Positions 45,256-54,780 of a stretch of 64,000 nucleotides of DNA are shown here, piece after piece. Below the pieces are notes generated by a model, which searched no databases, was not told the DNA's origin, and worked only from the letters and a program-made list of their open reading frames with translations. The position numbers and the translations under genes were made by a program. The stretch spans positions 868,001 to 932,000 of the forward strand of contig BQMF02000057.1 of assembly GCA_027922465.2 (NCBI GenBank), read 5' to 3'. The DNA is from Turritopsis dohrnii (lineage: Eukaryota; Cnidaria; Hydrozoa; Anthoathecata; Oceaniidae). How positions within the stretch are numbered: position 1 is the first letter of the stretch; each line of letters begins with the position of its first letter.

Positions 45256-45867
45256 TTGAATCTGGTAAAAGACAGAATTTTTTACGAAGAGAAGTTTATA
45301 AAGATAACCTATTCAAAAAATGTTGAAGAGATTATATTACGTCAACAATTGTTGGAAAGTATCATGTGTGCGTTGTTCGGCTTTTGTAACTTGAAAAACA
45401 ATCAAGAGAAGAATGTGGTCGACTTTATATCCAGCTATTCATCGAAAATCCACAACTAGGAGGCACCTTATCGGAAGATGCTATGAAAAGTAACAATGAC
45501 GAGTTGTTGGCTGGATTCACACAAAACGATAACATTGATGATGACAACGACGACGGTGCTTGTAATATCGAAGTAGAGCATTTTTAAGTATCGCTTCCAA
45601 AATTGGAGAACGAAAATACAAACAATGAAAATAGTGTGCAAGCTGAATTACGAACTGAGTGGGAAGATTTTTCGTTCCGAAAACGATGTTGATTTGTTTG
45701 CACCTATTGACAATCCTGACGATTTCGTGCTTGAATGAAAACCTTTTGCCACAAGAGTAATTCCAACGTACGCCATAGAAATCAGCAGCGACGAAGATGA
45801 AGACCGAAAACCATTCGTAGCCACACATGTATCAAAAGAAGTGGTAGTTATAAGTGACGACGAATAA
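45256..45867 (+). pseudogene. Plus-strand acidic protein relic of unit 2
   Basis: Same broken frames as in unit 1. Differences are few: the 67-codon frame reads CALFGF, and the AAAACGATGTTG sequence replaces a TAA-bearing version seen in unit 1. The in-frame TGA before the last exon-like part and the two SUMO-interacting-like motifs at the end are unchanged, stopping at 45867. Confidence 0.4.
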
Positions 45868-45943
45868 ATAATGTAGCACTTACATTGAGTATTTCATATC
45901 TAAGCCACACAAAAATAAATAAACAAAGCAATAAATACTTTAA

Positions 45944-46945
45944 GGTCATCTAACTACTTAGTTTCCAGACTCTCCGATAAGCAAGTTGTCTTGCAGCAAC
46001 TTATCACCCCTGGTTCCTTCTTGTTCCTCCTAGTTTCCCCTTATTCCCCGTTATTTCCCATGCCAAGAAGATAAATTATGGACATGCTCTACCAGACGGG
46101 GTACCTAGAGGGCGAGGGGAGGTGGGAGCAGGAGGTTAGTTATGGCGTTGCCTGTTTGTTGCTCGTTGTTTCCCCTTATTTCCCCTTATTCCTCCTTATT
46201 CCCCGTTATTCCCCATGTCAAGAAGATAAGTTATGGACTTAATTCAAACTTAAGTCAAGTACGCTATGACGTCACACTTTGCTCCGTTAAGTCTATAATC
46301 TTTTCTCTGTGACAAGGGGAATAACGGGGAACAAGGGGGAATAAGGAGGAACAAGGGGGAATAAGGAGGAACAAGGGGCGGTAAGGGGGAAGAAGCGGTG
46401 GCAAGATAGCGCTGCTGCTCCTCTGCGGATGGGGTGGGCGTTGCCTACTACCAATAAGAGGAAGGTCATCTTACTACTTAGTTTCCAGACCCTCTGATTA
46501 GCGAGTTGCCTTGCAGCACAGTTATGGACTTTGTCCTCTAGAGGGTGTTGCCTGTTTGTTACCCGTTGTTTCCCTTTATTTCCCCTTATTCCTCCTTATT
46601 CCCCGTTATTCCCCATGTCAAGAAGATAAGTTATGGACTTAAGTCAAACTTAAGTCAAGTACGCTATGACGTCACTCTTTGCTCAGAACAGGTGCCTTCG
46701 AGCCTCTTTTAAGTTCATAAACTTTTCTCTTTCATAAGGGGAATAACGGGGAACAAGGGGAATAAGCAGGAACAATAAAGAAGAAGGGGAAATAAGGTTA
46801 ACGCCTATAACTACCGCCCATAGGTAACGCCCTCTAGAGGAACAAGTCCATAACTCATCCTCTTGACATAGGGAATAACAGGGAATAAGGGGAAAGAAGG
46901 AGGAACAAGAAGGAACAAGGGGTGATAAGGTGCCGCAAGGCCACT
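45944..46945 (-). repeat. Internal module, inverted orientation (unit 2)
   Basis: The order of landmarks is the reverse complement of that in units 1 and 3. The block with CTCTACCAGACGGGGTACCT lies at the left here (46085) but at the right in the others (42230, 51305 as complement). The middle inverse copy now reads in the same direction as the left end (46464-46490). The right end joins GGTGCCGCAAGGC directly to CACTTGCTTATCGAAGGGTC, dropping the outer GTCTGGAAACTAAGTAGTTAG copy. This looks like an inversion resolved between the left inverted end and the diverged outer copy. Confidence 0.8.
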
Positions 46946-47031
46946 TGCTTATCGAAGGGTCAAAAGGTAAAATTAAGCGTGATAAGGTGATTAAAATGCC
47001 GTAGGGGACTAGAGATTGAAGAGGCAGATAT

Positions 47032-47322
47032 TCATTTTAAGTTTTTCTTCACTCTTAAATTTTCTTTACATTTCTTCAAAAGTACTATATGTTTTAAGTC
47101 TTTCAGCAACAGGTTATGTTTTTCCTTCCTCTTTAAGAAGATCAGCTTAGCCATCAGTCCTGTGGAGTCGGTTATATTTGCGAAATAAAATGGTCTTGGT
47201 CCTATTATTTGGCTTGCATCTAACAAACTTTTCAAGCATCCTCGATCTTCTTCACTTAGTTCAAACTTTGTGTGGATCTCCCCATTATTGGTAAACAGAC
47301 ATTTACGGAACTTGAAGAACAT
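47032..47322 (-). CDS. Small conserved protein of unit 2 (96 aa)
   Basis: Identical to the unit 3 copy and differing from unit 1 at one residue (SEEDRGCLKS in place of SEEDRRCLKS). Position and spacing after the recombinase are the same. The inverted module next to it does not disturb this frame. Function unknown. Confidence 0.45.
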   Translation of the reverse strand: MFFKFRKCLFTNNGEIHTKFELSEEDRGCLKSLLDASQIIGPRPFYFANITDSTGLMAKLIFLKRKEKHNLLLKDLKHIVLLKKCKENLRVKKNLK

Positions 47323-47444
47323 CCTGATCTAGCAACTGTTATTCGTAAAGAAAGCTGTTCCCCTTTAGTTAGTGTTTATGTAGTCATACAAAGTAACGAA
47401 CTGTTTACAAATTTAACACAGACATAGTAGATAAATCTCGTATG

Positions 47445-49172
47445 TTAAATTAAGTTTAACTTCTTTGCTCTGATCATTAGAGTACTCGGTTTTCGTGAAG
47501 GATGAAAGCTATATTCCGGATCTCGTAAAATCGCTGTCCATTTTCCCTGACCATATCTTTTGATGCCATAAGAAAGAAACGAATCTTCAGTAGCCGAAAA
47601 TGCAGCCTTGCTTTGTCGTTTGATGCCTTTATTCTGCGGTTCTGCTGCAGCGGATAAGTTCTGGTTTAAAGCAATGTTAAGACAGGATTTCGCTCGTTCA
47701 TTTCTTCGGTCCACTCCATTACTGTTGAGTTCGTTAGAAGTTGATATGGTAAAATGATCGTTAAAGCGATGGTTATTCGTACATTCTTTGTCCATGGTTA
47801 CCAGCTTTTCCATACACTGTTGACCCTGACGAGCTACTTCGGTTGATTGAAGTTTTTGATAATGTATTCTAGCTACGTGTGATGTATGCTTTTGATCACG
47901 TGATAAAGCCGCTTGCTCACGTTCGTTCAGTTTACCCATGCTTTCCGTTTCGATAATCTGCCTGTATCTTGTCGGGTTTATATACTTTCCAATAGCCTGG
48001 TATACAATTCTTCCGAAAATATCACTTAACTGTTTTAGCTGGGTTCCATTCTTTGTTACCAAAACGTACTCACAGATAGGATTTAGTCTAGTCCGAATAC
48101 AAGCTATATACCCATTCAAAATATCAACAACTCTTTTCGAAATAATGAGAGTATCAAATCCATATTTATAATTTGTTTTGAATCTTGTTTGATCGATAAC
48201 ACCGCCTTCACTTCCAACGCCACGTACCATTGCAACAGTTAAATACTGATATGTCATTGGTCGACTTGCTTTCACCATTAGAAACAGTACAGCTACAACA
48301 AACGAAGTGCTGAAAGACAAATCGTGTGCTGGAATAATGGCAGTTGAATCACTAGCGTTAATCAATATCTGTGAAAATTTGTTGGCATGAAAAGGAATAA
48401 CATTTTGTAAATCTTCCAGACTTGCCCAACAATTGATAGTTTCAAGGTATTCCTTGCTCAGTACTGTACTCCATTCAATCCTCATTTGCTTTGCTAAGCA
48501 CTTTTTTACCCTGTCTAAGTAAATTTCAGCTGCAATGAATACCGGAATGTTCTCGCTTTTAATTGCATTACTCCTTCTGTAGTCAAGCGTGTGAGAAATG
48601 GCGTTCATGTAACCAATAATTCCAGAATGACCAAGTTTCCAAGTGTCCTTCAAGTAATCCACAAAATCAGAAAGCATCGTAATCGATCCAATGCAATAGT
48701 CTATAACACATCCTGGTACGTCCCAGAGAATAGATACGTCATCGCAACAGAATTTCGCATACTTTAATAGCTTGGCTGTTATTTGTTCCGCTTGACACAA
48801 ACTTTTACCTCCTCCACCTGGACTTTGTAGCCATTTGGAAAACAGTTTTCCAACAGTACATGTTTTAACAAACATCGGCATTGAAGAAGTGCAGCCTCGT
48901 TTTCGTTTACTTTGAGTGGATACTCGTGTTGCAAATTCAGGAAATATAGTGGTAACGTCAGGTTTCTCGTCAAAAAAGTAAAACCAACCATGCTTCGTAT
49001 AAACGTGTTTTCTACAACCTCTTTGCGTTTTAAAGCCTTCGCTTTCACATGACTTCACAGGACATATGTATACTCCATTGCTAGTAATTTTTAAGGACAA
49101 CCTTTTCGGTTTCCTTTCATTTCCAACAGCTTTTTGCCACATCTTCTTTGATAAAATACGTCTTTTCAACAT
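47445..49172 (-). CDS. Zinc finger - tyrosine recombinase - Myb protein, unit 2
   Basis: Same domains and all catalytic residues as unit 1. The frame is open upstream to 49220 because the stop seen in unit 1 is a Tyr codon here. I prefer the ATG at 49172 (MLKRRILSKKMWQK), which aligns with the unit 1 start. Differences from unit 1 are scattered substitutions (for example KITSNG for KASSNG, YRRSNA for FRRSNA, DKECTNNHRF for DKERTNNHHF) with no frameshift. Three intact copies argue that the coding sequence was under selection until recently. Promoter sequence presumably lies in the 500 bp between 49172 and the core at 49697. Confidence 0.8.
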   Translation of the reverse strand: MLKRRILSKKMWQKAVGNERKPKRLSLKITSNGVYICPVKSCESEGFKTQRGCRKHVYTKHGWFYFFDEKPDVTTIFPEFATRVSTQSKRKRGCTSSMPMFVKTCTVGKLFSKWLQSPGGGGKSLCQAEQITAKLLKYAKFCCDDVSILWDVPGCVIDYCIGSITMLSDFVDYLKDTWKLGHSGIIGYMNAISHTLDYRRSNAIKSENIPVFIAAEIYLDRVKKCLAKQMRIEWSTVLSKEYLETINCWASLEDLQNVIPFHANKFSQILINASDSTAIIPAHDLSFSTSFVVAVLFLMVKASRPMTYQYLTVAMVRGVGSEGGVIDQTRFKTNYKYGFDTLIISKRVVDILNGYIACIRTRLNPICEYVLVTKNGTQLKQLSDIFGRIVYQAIGKYINPTRYRQIIETESMGKLNEREQAALSRDQKHTSHVARIHYQKLQSTEVARQGQQCMEKLVTMDKECTNNHRFNDHFTISTSNELNSNGVDRRNERAKSCLNIALNQNLSAAAEPQNKGIKRQSKAAFSATEDSFLSYGIKRYGQGKWTAILRDPEYSFHPSRKPSTLMIRAKKLNLI

Positions 49173-49736
49173 CTCTGTCACGTAGTGAATCAGAAGATCA
49201 AGGCGATCCCTTTTATGCAAATGTTTTAATTAGGAAACGTGTGACTTTCGACCAATCAAAAAACTGTTTTTTTATTGCAAACTTGCGGAAACTGACAGAC
49301 CGAATTAAAGTGGTCAGCAGAAAGTCTTTAGGGTTTTCCACTTATGTTCCGTATTATACACGACTGCATGATTTTTATAATGATTACATCAATAGGAACA
49401 TTCTGTCTCACATATAACGGAACAAAGCCTTCCTTACAAATACATTGCAAGTTAGCAGAATACAGAACAGCATAGACCGTTTAGGATATCAAACATCGGT
49501 CTTGCAAAGACTTTGCTATTCTATAAAACATCGTGCTTTTAAAAAAAACTTTAAAGGTCCCAAGAGTGCCTCAGAAATTGTTCCTTTTATAACAAAGGGA
49601 ACTAACGAAATAGGAACACGTGCAAATAATAAAATGTTTATGCTCCATTGCTTTGCAAATTTACTTACACAAAGGAACAAAAAAAGCTGATACGCTATAT
49701 AATCGTAGAAGAGAAAAAGTGTTCCGTATTACTTGA

Positions 49737-50348
49737 TTGAATCCGGTAAAAGACAGAATTTTTTACGAAGAGAAGTTTATAAAGATAACCTATTCAAAAA
49801 ATGTTGAAGAGATTATATTACGTCAACAATTGTTGGAAAGTATCATGTGTGCGTTTTTCGGCTTTTGTAACTTGAAAAACAATCAAGAGAAGAATGTGGT
49901 CGACTTTATATCCAGCTATTCATCGAAAATCCACAACTAGGAGGCACCTTATCGGAAGATGCTATGAAAAGTAACAATGACGAGTTGTTGGCTGGATTCA
50001 CACAAAACGATAACATTGATGATGACAACGACGACAGTGCTTGTAATATCGAAGTAGAGCATTTTTAAGTATCGCTTCCAAAATTGCAGAACGAAAATAC
50101 AAACAATGAAAATAGTGTGCAAGCTGAATTGCGAACTGAGCGGGAAGATTTTTCGTTCCGAAAACGATGTTGATTTGTTTGCACCTATTGACAATCCTGA
50201 CGATTTCGTGCTTGAATGAAAACCTTTTGCCACAAGAGTAATTCCAACGTACGCCATAGAAATCAGCAGCGACGAAGATGAAGACCGAAAACCATTCGTA
50301 GCCACACATGTATCAAAAGAAGTGGTAGTTATAAGTGACGACGAATAA
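49737..50348 (+). pseudogene. Plus-strand acidic protein relic of unit 3
   Basis: Carries the same interruptions as the other two copies, including the TGA after DDFVLE. It has CAFFGF as in unit 1 but the AAAACGATGTTG sequence as in unit 2. The terminal acidic motifs IEISSDEDED and VVVISDDE are intact. Confidence 0.4.
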
Positions 50349-50424
50349 ATAATGTAGCACTTACATTGAGTATTTCATATCTAAGCCACACAAAAATAAA
50401 TAAACAAAGCAATAAATACTTTAA

Positions 50425-51465
50425 GGTCATCTAACTACTTAGTTTCCAGACTCTCCAATAAGCAAGTTGCCTTGCGGCACCTTATCACCCCTTGTTCCTT
50501 CTTGTTCCTCCTTCTTTCCCCTTATTCCCCGTTATTCCCTATGTCAAGAGGATAAGTTATGGACTTGTTCCTCTAGAGGGCGTTACCTATGGGCGGTAGT
50601 TATAGGCGTTAACCTTATTTCCCCTTCTTCCTTATTGTTCCTGCTTATTCCCCTTGTTCCCCGTTATTCCCCTTATGAAAGAGAAAAGTTTATGAACTTA
50701 AAAGAGGCTCGAAGGCACCTGTTCTGAGCAAAGAGTGACGTCATAGCGTACTTGACTTAAGTTTGACTTAAGTCCATAACTTATCTTCTTGACATGGGGA
50801 ATAACGGGGAATAAGGAGGAATAAGGGGAAATAAGGGGAAACAACGGGTAACAAACAGGCAACACCCTCTAGAGGACAAAGTCCATAACTGTGCTGCAAG
50901 GCAACTCGCTAATCAGAGGGTCTGGAAACTAAGTAGTAAGATGACCTTCCTCTTATCGGTAGTAGGCAACGCCCACCCCATCCGCAGAGGAGCAGCAGCG
51001 CTATCTTGCCACCGCTTCTTCCCCCTTACCGCCCCTTGTTCCTCCTTATTCCCCCTTGTTCCTCCTTATTCCCCCTTGTTCCCCGCTATTCCCCTTGTCA
51101 CAGAGAAAAGATTATAGACTTAACGGAGCAAAGTGTGACGTCATAGCGTACTTGACTTAAGTTTGAATTAAGTCCATAACTTATCTTCTTGACATGGGGA
51201 ATAACGGGGAATAAGGAGGAATAAGGGGAAATAAGGGGAAACAACGAGCAACAAACAGGCAACGTCATAACTAACCTCCTGCTCCCACCTCCCCTCGCCC
51301 TCTAGGTACCCCGTCTGGTAGAGCATGTCCATAATTTATCTTCTTGGCATGGGAAATAACGGGGAATAAGGGGAAACTAGGAGGAACAAGAAGGAACAAG
51401 GGGTGATAAGTTGCTGCAAGACAACTTGCTTATCGGAGAGTCTGGAAACTAAGTAGTTAGATGAC
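50425..51465 (+). repeat. Internal module, forward orientation (unit 3)
   Basis: Same direction and landmark order as unit 1, with both outer inverted ends kept (GTCATCTAACTACTTAGTTT at 50426 and its inverse ending at 51465). It has a slightly longer left part than unit 1 (an extra TTGTTCCCCGTTATTCCCC block at 50655). Confidence 0.75.
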
Positions 51466-51627
51466 TTATTACTCCTATCAAATTGCCTGGTAGTAGGTAA
51501 CAAATTGTAACCAGATATTACAAGGTGCTGTAAAGGCCACTTGCTTATCGAAGGGTCAAAAGGTAAAATTAAGCGTGATAAGGTGATTAAAATGCCGTAG
51601 GGGACTAGAGATTGAAGAGGCAGATAT

Positions 51628-51918
51628 TCATTTTAAGTTTTTCTTCACTCTTAAATTTTCTTTACATTTCTTCAAAAGTACTATATGTTTTAAGTCTTTC
51701 AGCAACAGGTTATGTTTTTCCTTCCTCTTTAAGAAGATCAGCTTAGCCATCAGTCCTGTGGAGTCGGTTATATTTGCGAAATAAAATGGTCTTGGTCCTA
51801 TTATTTGGCTTGCATCTAACAAACTTTTCAAGCATCCTCGATCTTCTTCACTTAGTTCAAACTTTGTGTGGATCTCCCCATTATTGGTAAACAGACATTT
51901 ACGGAACTTGAAGAACAT
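51628..51918 (-). CDS. Small conserved protein of unit 3 (96 aa)
   Basis: Third copy of the small Lys-rich frame; its protein equals that of unit 2. Its conservation next to a rearranged module is the main sign that it may be expressed. No domain recognised. Confidence 0.45.
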   Translation of the reverse strand: MFFKFRKCLFTNNGEIHTKFELSEEDRGCLKSLLDASQIIGPRPFYFANITDSTGLMAKLIFLKRKEKHNLLLKDLKHIVLLKKCKENLRVKKNLK

Positions 51919-52040
51919 CCTGATCTAGCAACTGTTATTCGTAAAGAAAGCTGTTCCCCTTTAGTTAGTGTTTATGTAGTCATACAAAGTAACGAACTGT
52001 TTACAAATTTAACACAGACATAGTAGATAAATCTCGTATG

Positions 52041-53768
52041 TTAAATTAAGTTTAACTTCTTTGCTCTGATCATTAGAGTACTCGGTTTTCGTGAAGGATG
52101 AAAGCTATATTCCGGATCTCGTAAAATCGCTGTCCATTTTCCCTGACCATATCTTTTGATGCCATAAGAAAGAAACGAATCTTCAGTAGCCGAAAATGCA
52201 GCCTTGCTTTGTCGTTTGATGCCTTTATTCTGCGGTTCTGCTGCAGCGGATAAGTTCTGGTTTAAAGCAATGTTAAGACAGGATTTCGCTCGTTCATTTC
52301 TTCGGTCCACTCCATTACTGTTGAGTTCGTTAGAAGTTGATATGGTAAAATGATCGTTAAAGCGATGGTTATTCGTACATTCTTTGTCCATGGTTACCAG
52401 CTTTTCCATACACTGTTGACCCTGACGAGCTACTTCGGTTGATTGAAGTTTTTGATAATGTATTCTAGCTACGTGTGATGTATGCTTTTGATCACGTGAT
52501 AAAGCCGCTTGCTCACGTTCGTTCAGTTTACCCATGCTTTCCGTTTCGATAATCTGCCTGTATCTTGTCGGGTTTATATACTTTCCAATAGCCTGGTATA
52601 CAATTCTTCCGAAAATATCACTTAACTGTTTTAGCTGGGTTCCATTCTTTGTTACCAAAACGTACTCACAGATAGGATTTAGTCTAGTCCGAATACAAGC
52701 TATATACCCATTCAAAATATCAACAACTCTTTTCGAAATAATGAGAGTATCAAATCCATATTTATAATTTGTTTTGAATCTTGTTTGATCGATAACACCG
52801 CCTTCACTTCCAACGCCACGTACCATTGCAACAGTTAAATACTGATATGTCATTGGTCGACTTGCTTTCACCATTAGAAACAGTACAGCTACAACAAACG
52901 AAGTGCTGAAAGACAAATCGTGTGCTGGAATAATGGCAGTTGAATCACTAGCGTTAATCAATATCTGTGAAAATTTGTTGGCATGAAAAGGAATAACATT
53001 TTGTAAATCTTCCAGACTTGCCCAACAATTGATAGTTTCAAGGTATTCCTTGCTCAGTACTGTACTCCATTCAATCCTCATTTGCTTTGCTAAGCACTTT
53101 TTTACCCTGTCTAAGTAAATTTCAGCTGCAATGAATACCGGAATGTTCTCGCTTTTAATTGCATTACTCCTTCTGTAGTCAAGCGTGTGAGAAATGGCGT
53201 TCATGTAACCAATAATTCCAGAATGACCAAGTTTCCAAGTGTCCTTCAAGTAATCCACAAAATCAGAAAGCATCGTAATCGATCCAATGCAATAGTCTAT
53301 AACACATCCTGGTACGTCCCAGAGAATAGATACGTCATCGCAACAGAATTTCGCATACTTTAATAGCTTGGCTGTTATTTGTTCCGCTTGACACAAACTT
53401 TTACCTCCTCCACCTGGACTTTGTAGCCATTTTGAAAACAGTTTTCCAACAGTACATGTTTTAACAAACATCGGCATTGAAGAAGTGCAGCCTCGTTTTC
53501 GTTTACTTTGAGTGGATACTCGTGTTGCAAATTCAGGAAATATAGTGGTAACGTCAGGTTTCTCGTCAAAAAAGTAAAACCAACCATGCTTCGTATAAAC
53601 GTGTTTTCTACAACCTCTTTGCGTTTTAAAGCCTTCGCTTTCACATGACTTCACAGGACATATGTATACTCCATTGCTAGTAATTTTTAAGGACAACCTT
53701 TTCGGTTTCCTTTCATTTCCAACAGCTTTTTGCCACATCTTCTTTGATAAAATACGTCTTTTCAACAT
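52041..53768 (-). CDS. Zinc finger - tyrosine recombinase - Myb protein, unit 3
   Basis: Translation is identical to unit 2 over its full length, including the upstream open stretch to 53816; start preferred at 53768 (MLKRRILSKKMWQK). All catalytic residues, the C2H2 finger and the Myb-like end are kept. The identity with unit 2, set against many differences from unit 1, points to recent duplication or gene conversion between units 2 and 3. Confidence 0.8.
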   Translation of the reverse strand: MLKRRILSKKMWQKAVGNERKPKRLSLKITSNGVYICPVKSCESEGFKTQRGCRKHVYTKHGWFYFFDEKPDVTTIFPEFATRVSTQSKRKRGCTSSMPMFVKTCTVGKLFSKWLQSPGGGGKSLCQAEQITAKLLKYAKFCCDDVSILWDVPGCVIDYCIGSITMLSDFVDYLKDTWKLGHSGIIGYMNAISHTLDYRRSNAIKSENIPVFIAAEIYLDRVKKCLAKQMRIEWSTVLSKEYLETINCWASLEDLQNVIPFHANKFSQILINASDSTAIIPAHDLSFSTSFVVAVLFLMVKASRPMTYQYLTVAMVRGVGSEGGVIDQTRFKTNYKYGFDTLIISKRVVDILNGYIACIRTRLNPICEYVLVTKNGTQLKQLSDIFGRIVYQAIGKYINPTRYRQIIETESMGKLNEREQAALSRDQKHTSHVARIHYQKLQSTEVARQGQQCMEKLVTMDKECTNNHRFNDHFTISTSNELNSNGVDRRNERAKSCLNIALNQNLSAAAEPQNKGIKRQSKAAFSATEDSFLSYGIKRYGQGKWTAILRDPEYSFHPSRKPSTLMIRAKKLNLI

Positions 53769-54292
53769 CTCTGTCACGTAGTGAATCAGAAGATCAAGGC
53801 GATCCCTTTTATGCAAATGTTTTAATTAGGAAACGTGTGACTTTCGACCAATCAAAAAACTGTTTTTTTATTGCAAACTTGCGGAAACTGACAGACCGAA
53901 TTAAAGTGGTCAGCAGAAAGTCTTTAGGGTTTTCCACTTGTGTTCCGTATTATACACGACTGCATGATTTTTATAATGATTACACCAATAGGAACATTCT
54001 GTCTCACATATAACGGAACAAAGCCTTCCTTACAAATACATTGCAAGTTAGCAGAATACAGAACAGCATAGACCGTTTAGGATATCAAACATCGGTCTTG
54101 CAAAGACTTTGCTATTCTATAAAACATCGTGCTTTTAAAAAAAACTTTAAAGGTCCCAAGAGTGCCTCAGAAATTGTTCCTTTTATAACAAAGGGAACTA
54201 ACGAAATAGGAACACGTGCAAATAATAAAATGTTTATGCTCCATTGCTTTGCAAATTTACTTACACAAAGGAACAAAAAAAGCTGATACGCT

Positions 54293-54299
54293 ATATAAT
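54293..54299. other. Right junction core ATATAAT
   Basis: The sequence CGCTATATAATAATAATAAAC joins the end of unit 3 (CGCT, as at 45212 and 49693) to the TAA-type tail of the LINE. One copy of the core is shared between element end and target. Confidence 0.55.
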
Positions 54300-54780
54300 A
54301 ATAATAAACATTTATTTCGGCATTTCCATATTTACATGGTTCTTCATCCTTAGCTATAACATATTCTTTTTTTTTTTTTTATATATATATAAATAATATA
54401 ATTTGCATATAAAAAACTCATTTAAATTCGAGCAAGTTCTTTCGCAGCAGCTTTATCCAACAGGTAAGCATACATTTTCGTTTTATACTGCTGTAGGTCA
54501 ACTGCCAGACGGACATCCTTTGGGAGATCATTAAATACCAGTGCGGCAAGAGCGGGAAAAGTGTTGTGTTCGGGTGGATGGATCAACTTTGGACCTGTAT
54601 ATTCAATGTTGTTTCGAAGTAATCTGTGGTTTTGTTTGAATTGTAGCTTTAGATATGAAGGGAATGTAGGAATATTGGCAGCTTTGAAGGCAAGTAGACC
54701 AACTGAATAATCCAGGCGTTCCTGGATTGGGAGCCATTTGAGAAATTGAGAAAGATTCTTCAGATTCTATATAGAAACAG
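54300..54780 (-). pseudogene. 5'-truncated LINE, 3' end, target of the array
   Basis: A minus-strand frame open from about 54769 to the stop at 54422 encodes the C-terminal end of a LINE polyprotein: RLDYSVGLLAFKAANIPTFP, QFKQNHRLLRNN, ALAALVFNDLPKDVRLAVDL and KMYAYLLDKAAAKEL. The 3' untranslated part ends AAATAAATGTTTATTATTAT, that is a TAA-type tail. Only the last ~115 codons remain; no RT core. It is a different family from the LINE in the Helitron. The continuation of its tail lies at 40578-40638, on the other side of the recombinase array. Confidence 0.65.

Larger units (their letters stand above)
45216..49696 (-). mobile_element. Crypton-like tyrosine-recombinase element, unit 2
   Basis: 4,481 bp between ATATAAT cores at 45216 and 49697. 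Same order as unit 1, but the internal module is inverted and about 100 bp is missing at its right flank. Outside the module it is almost identical to unit 3 across the recombinase gene and clearly different from unit 1. Confidence 0.75.
49697..54299 (-). mobile_element. Crypton-like tyrosine-recombinase element, unit 3
   Basis: From the core at 49697 to the right junction core at 54293-54299; unit length to the base before that core is 4,596 bp. Module orientation as in unit 1, coding sequence as in unit 2, so it is a mosaic of the other two. To the right the sequence passes straight into AATAATAAACATTTATTTCG of the LINE. Confidence 0.75.
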
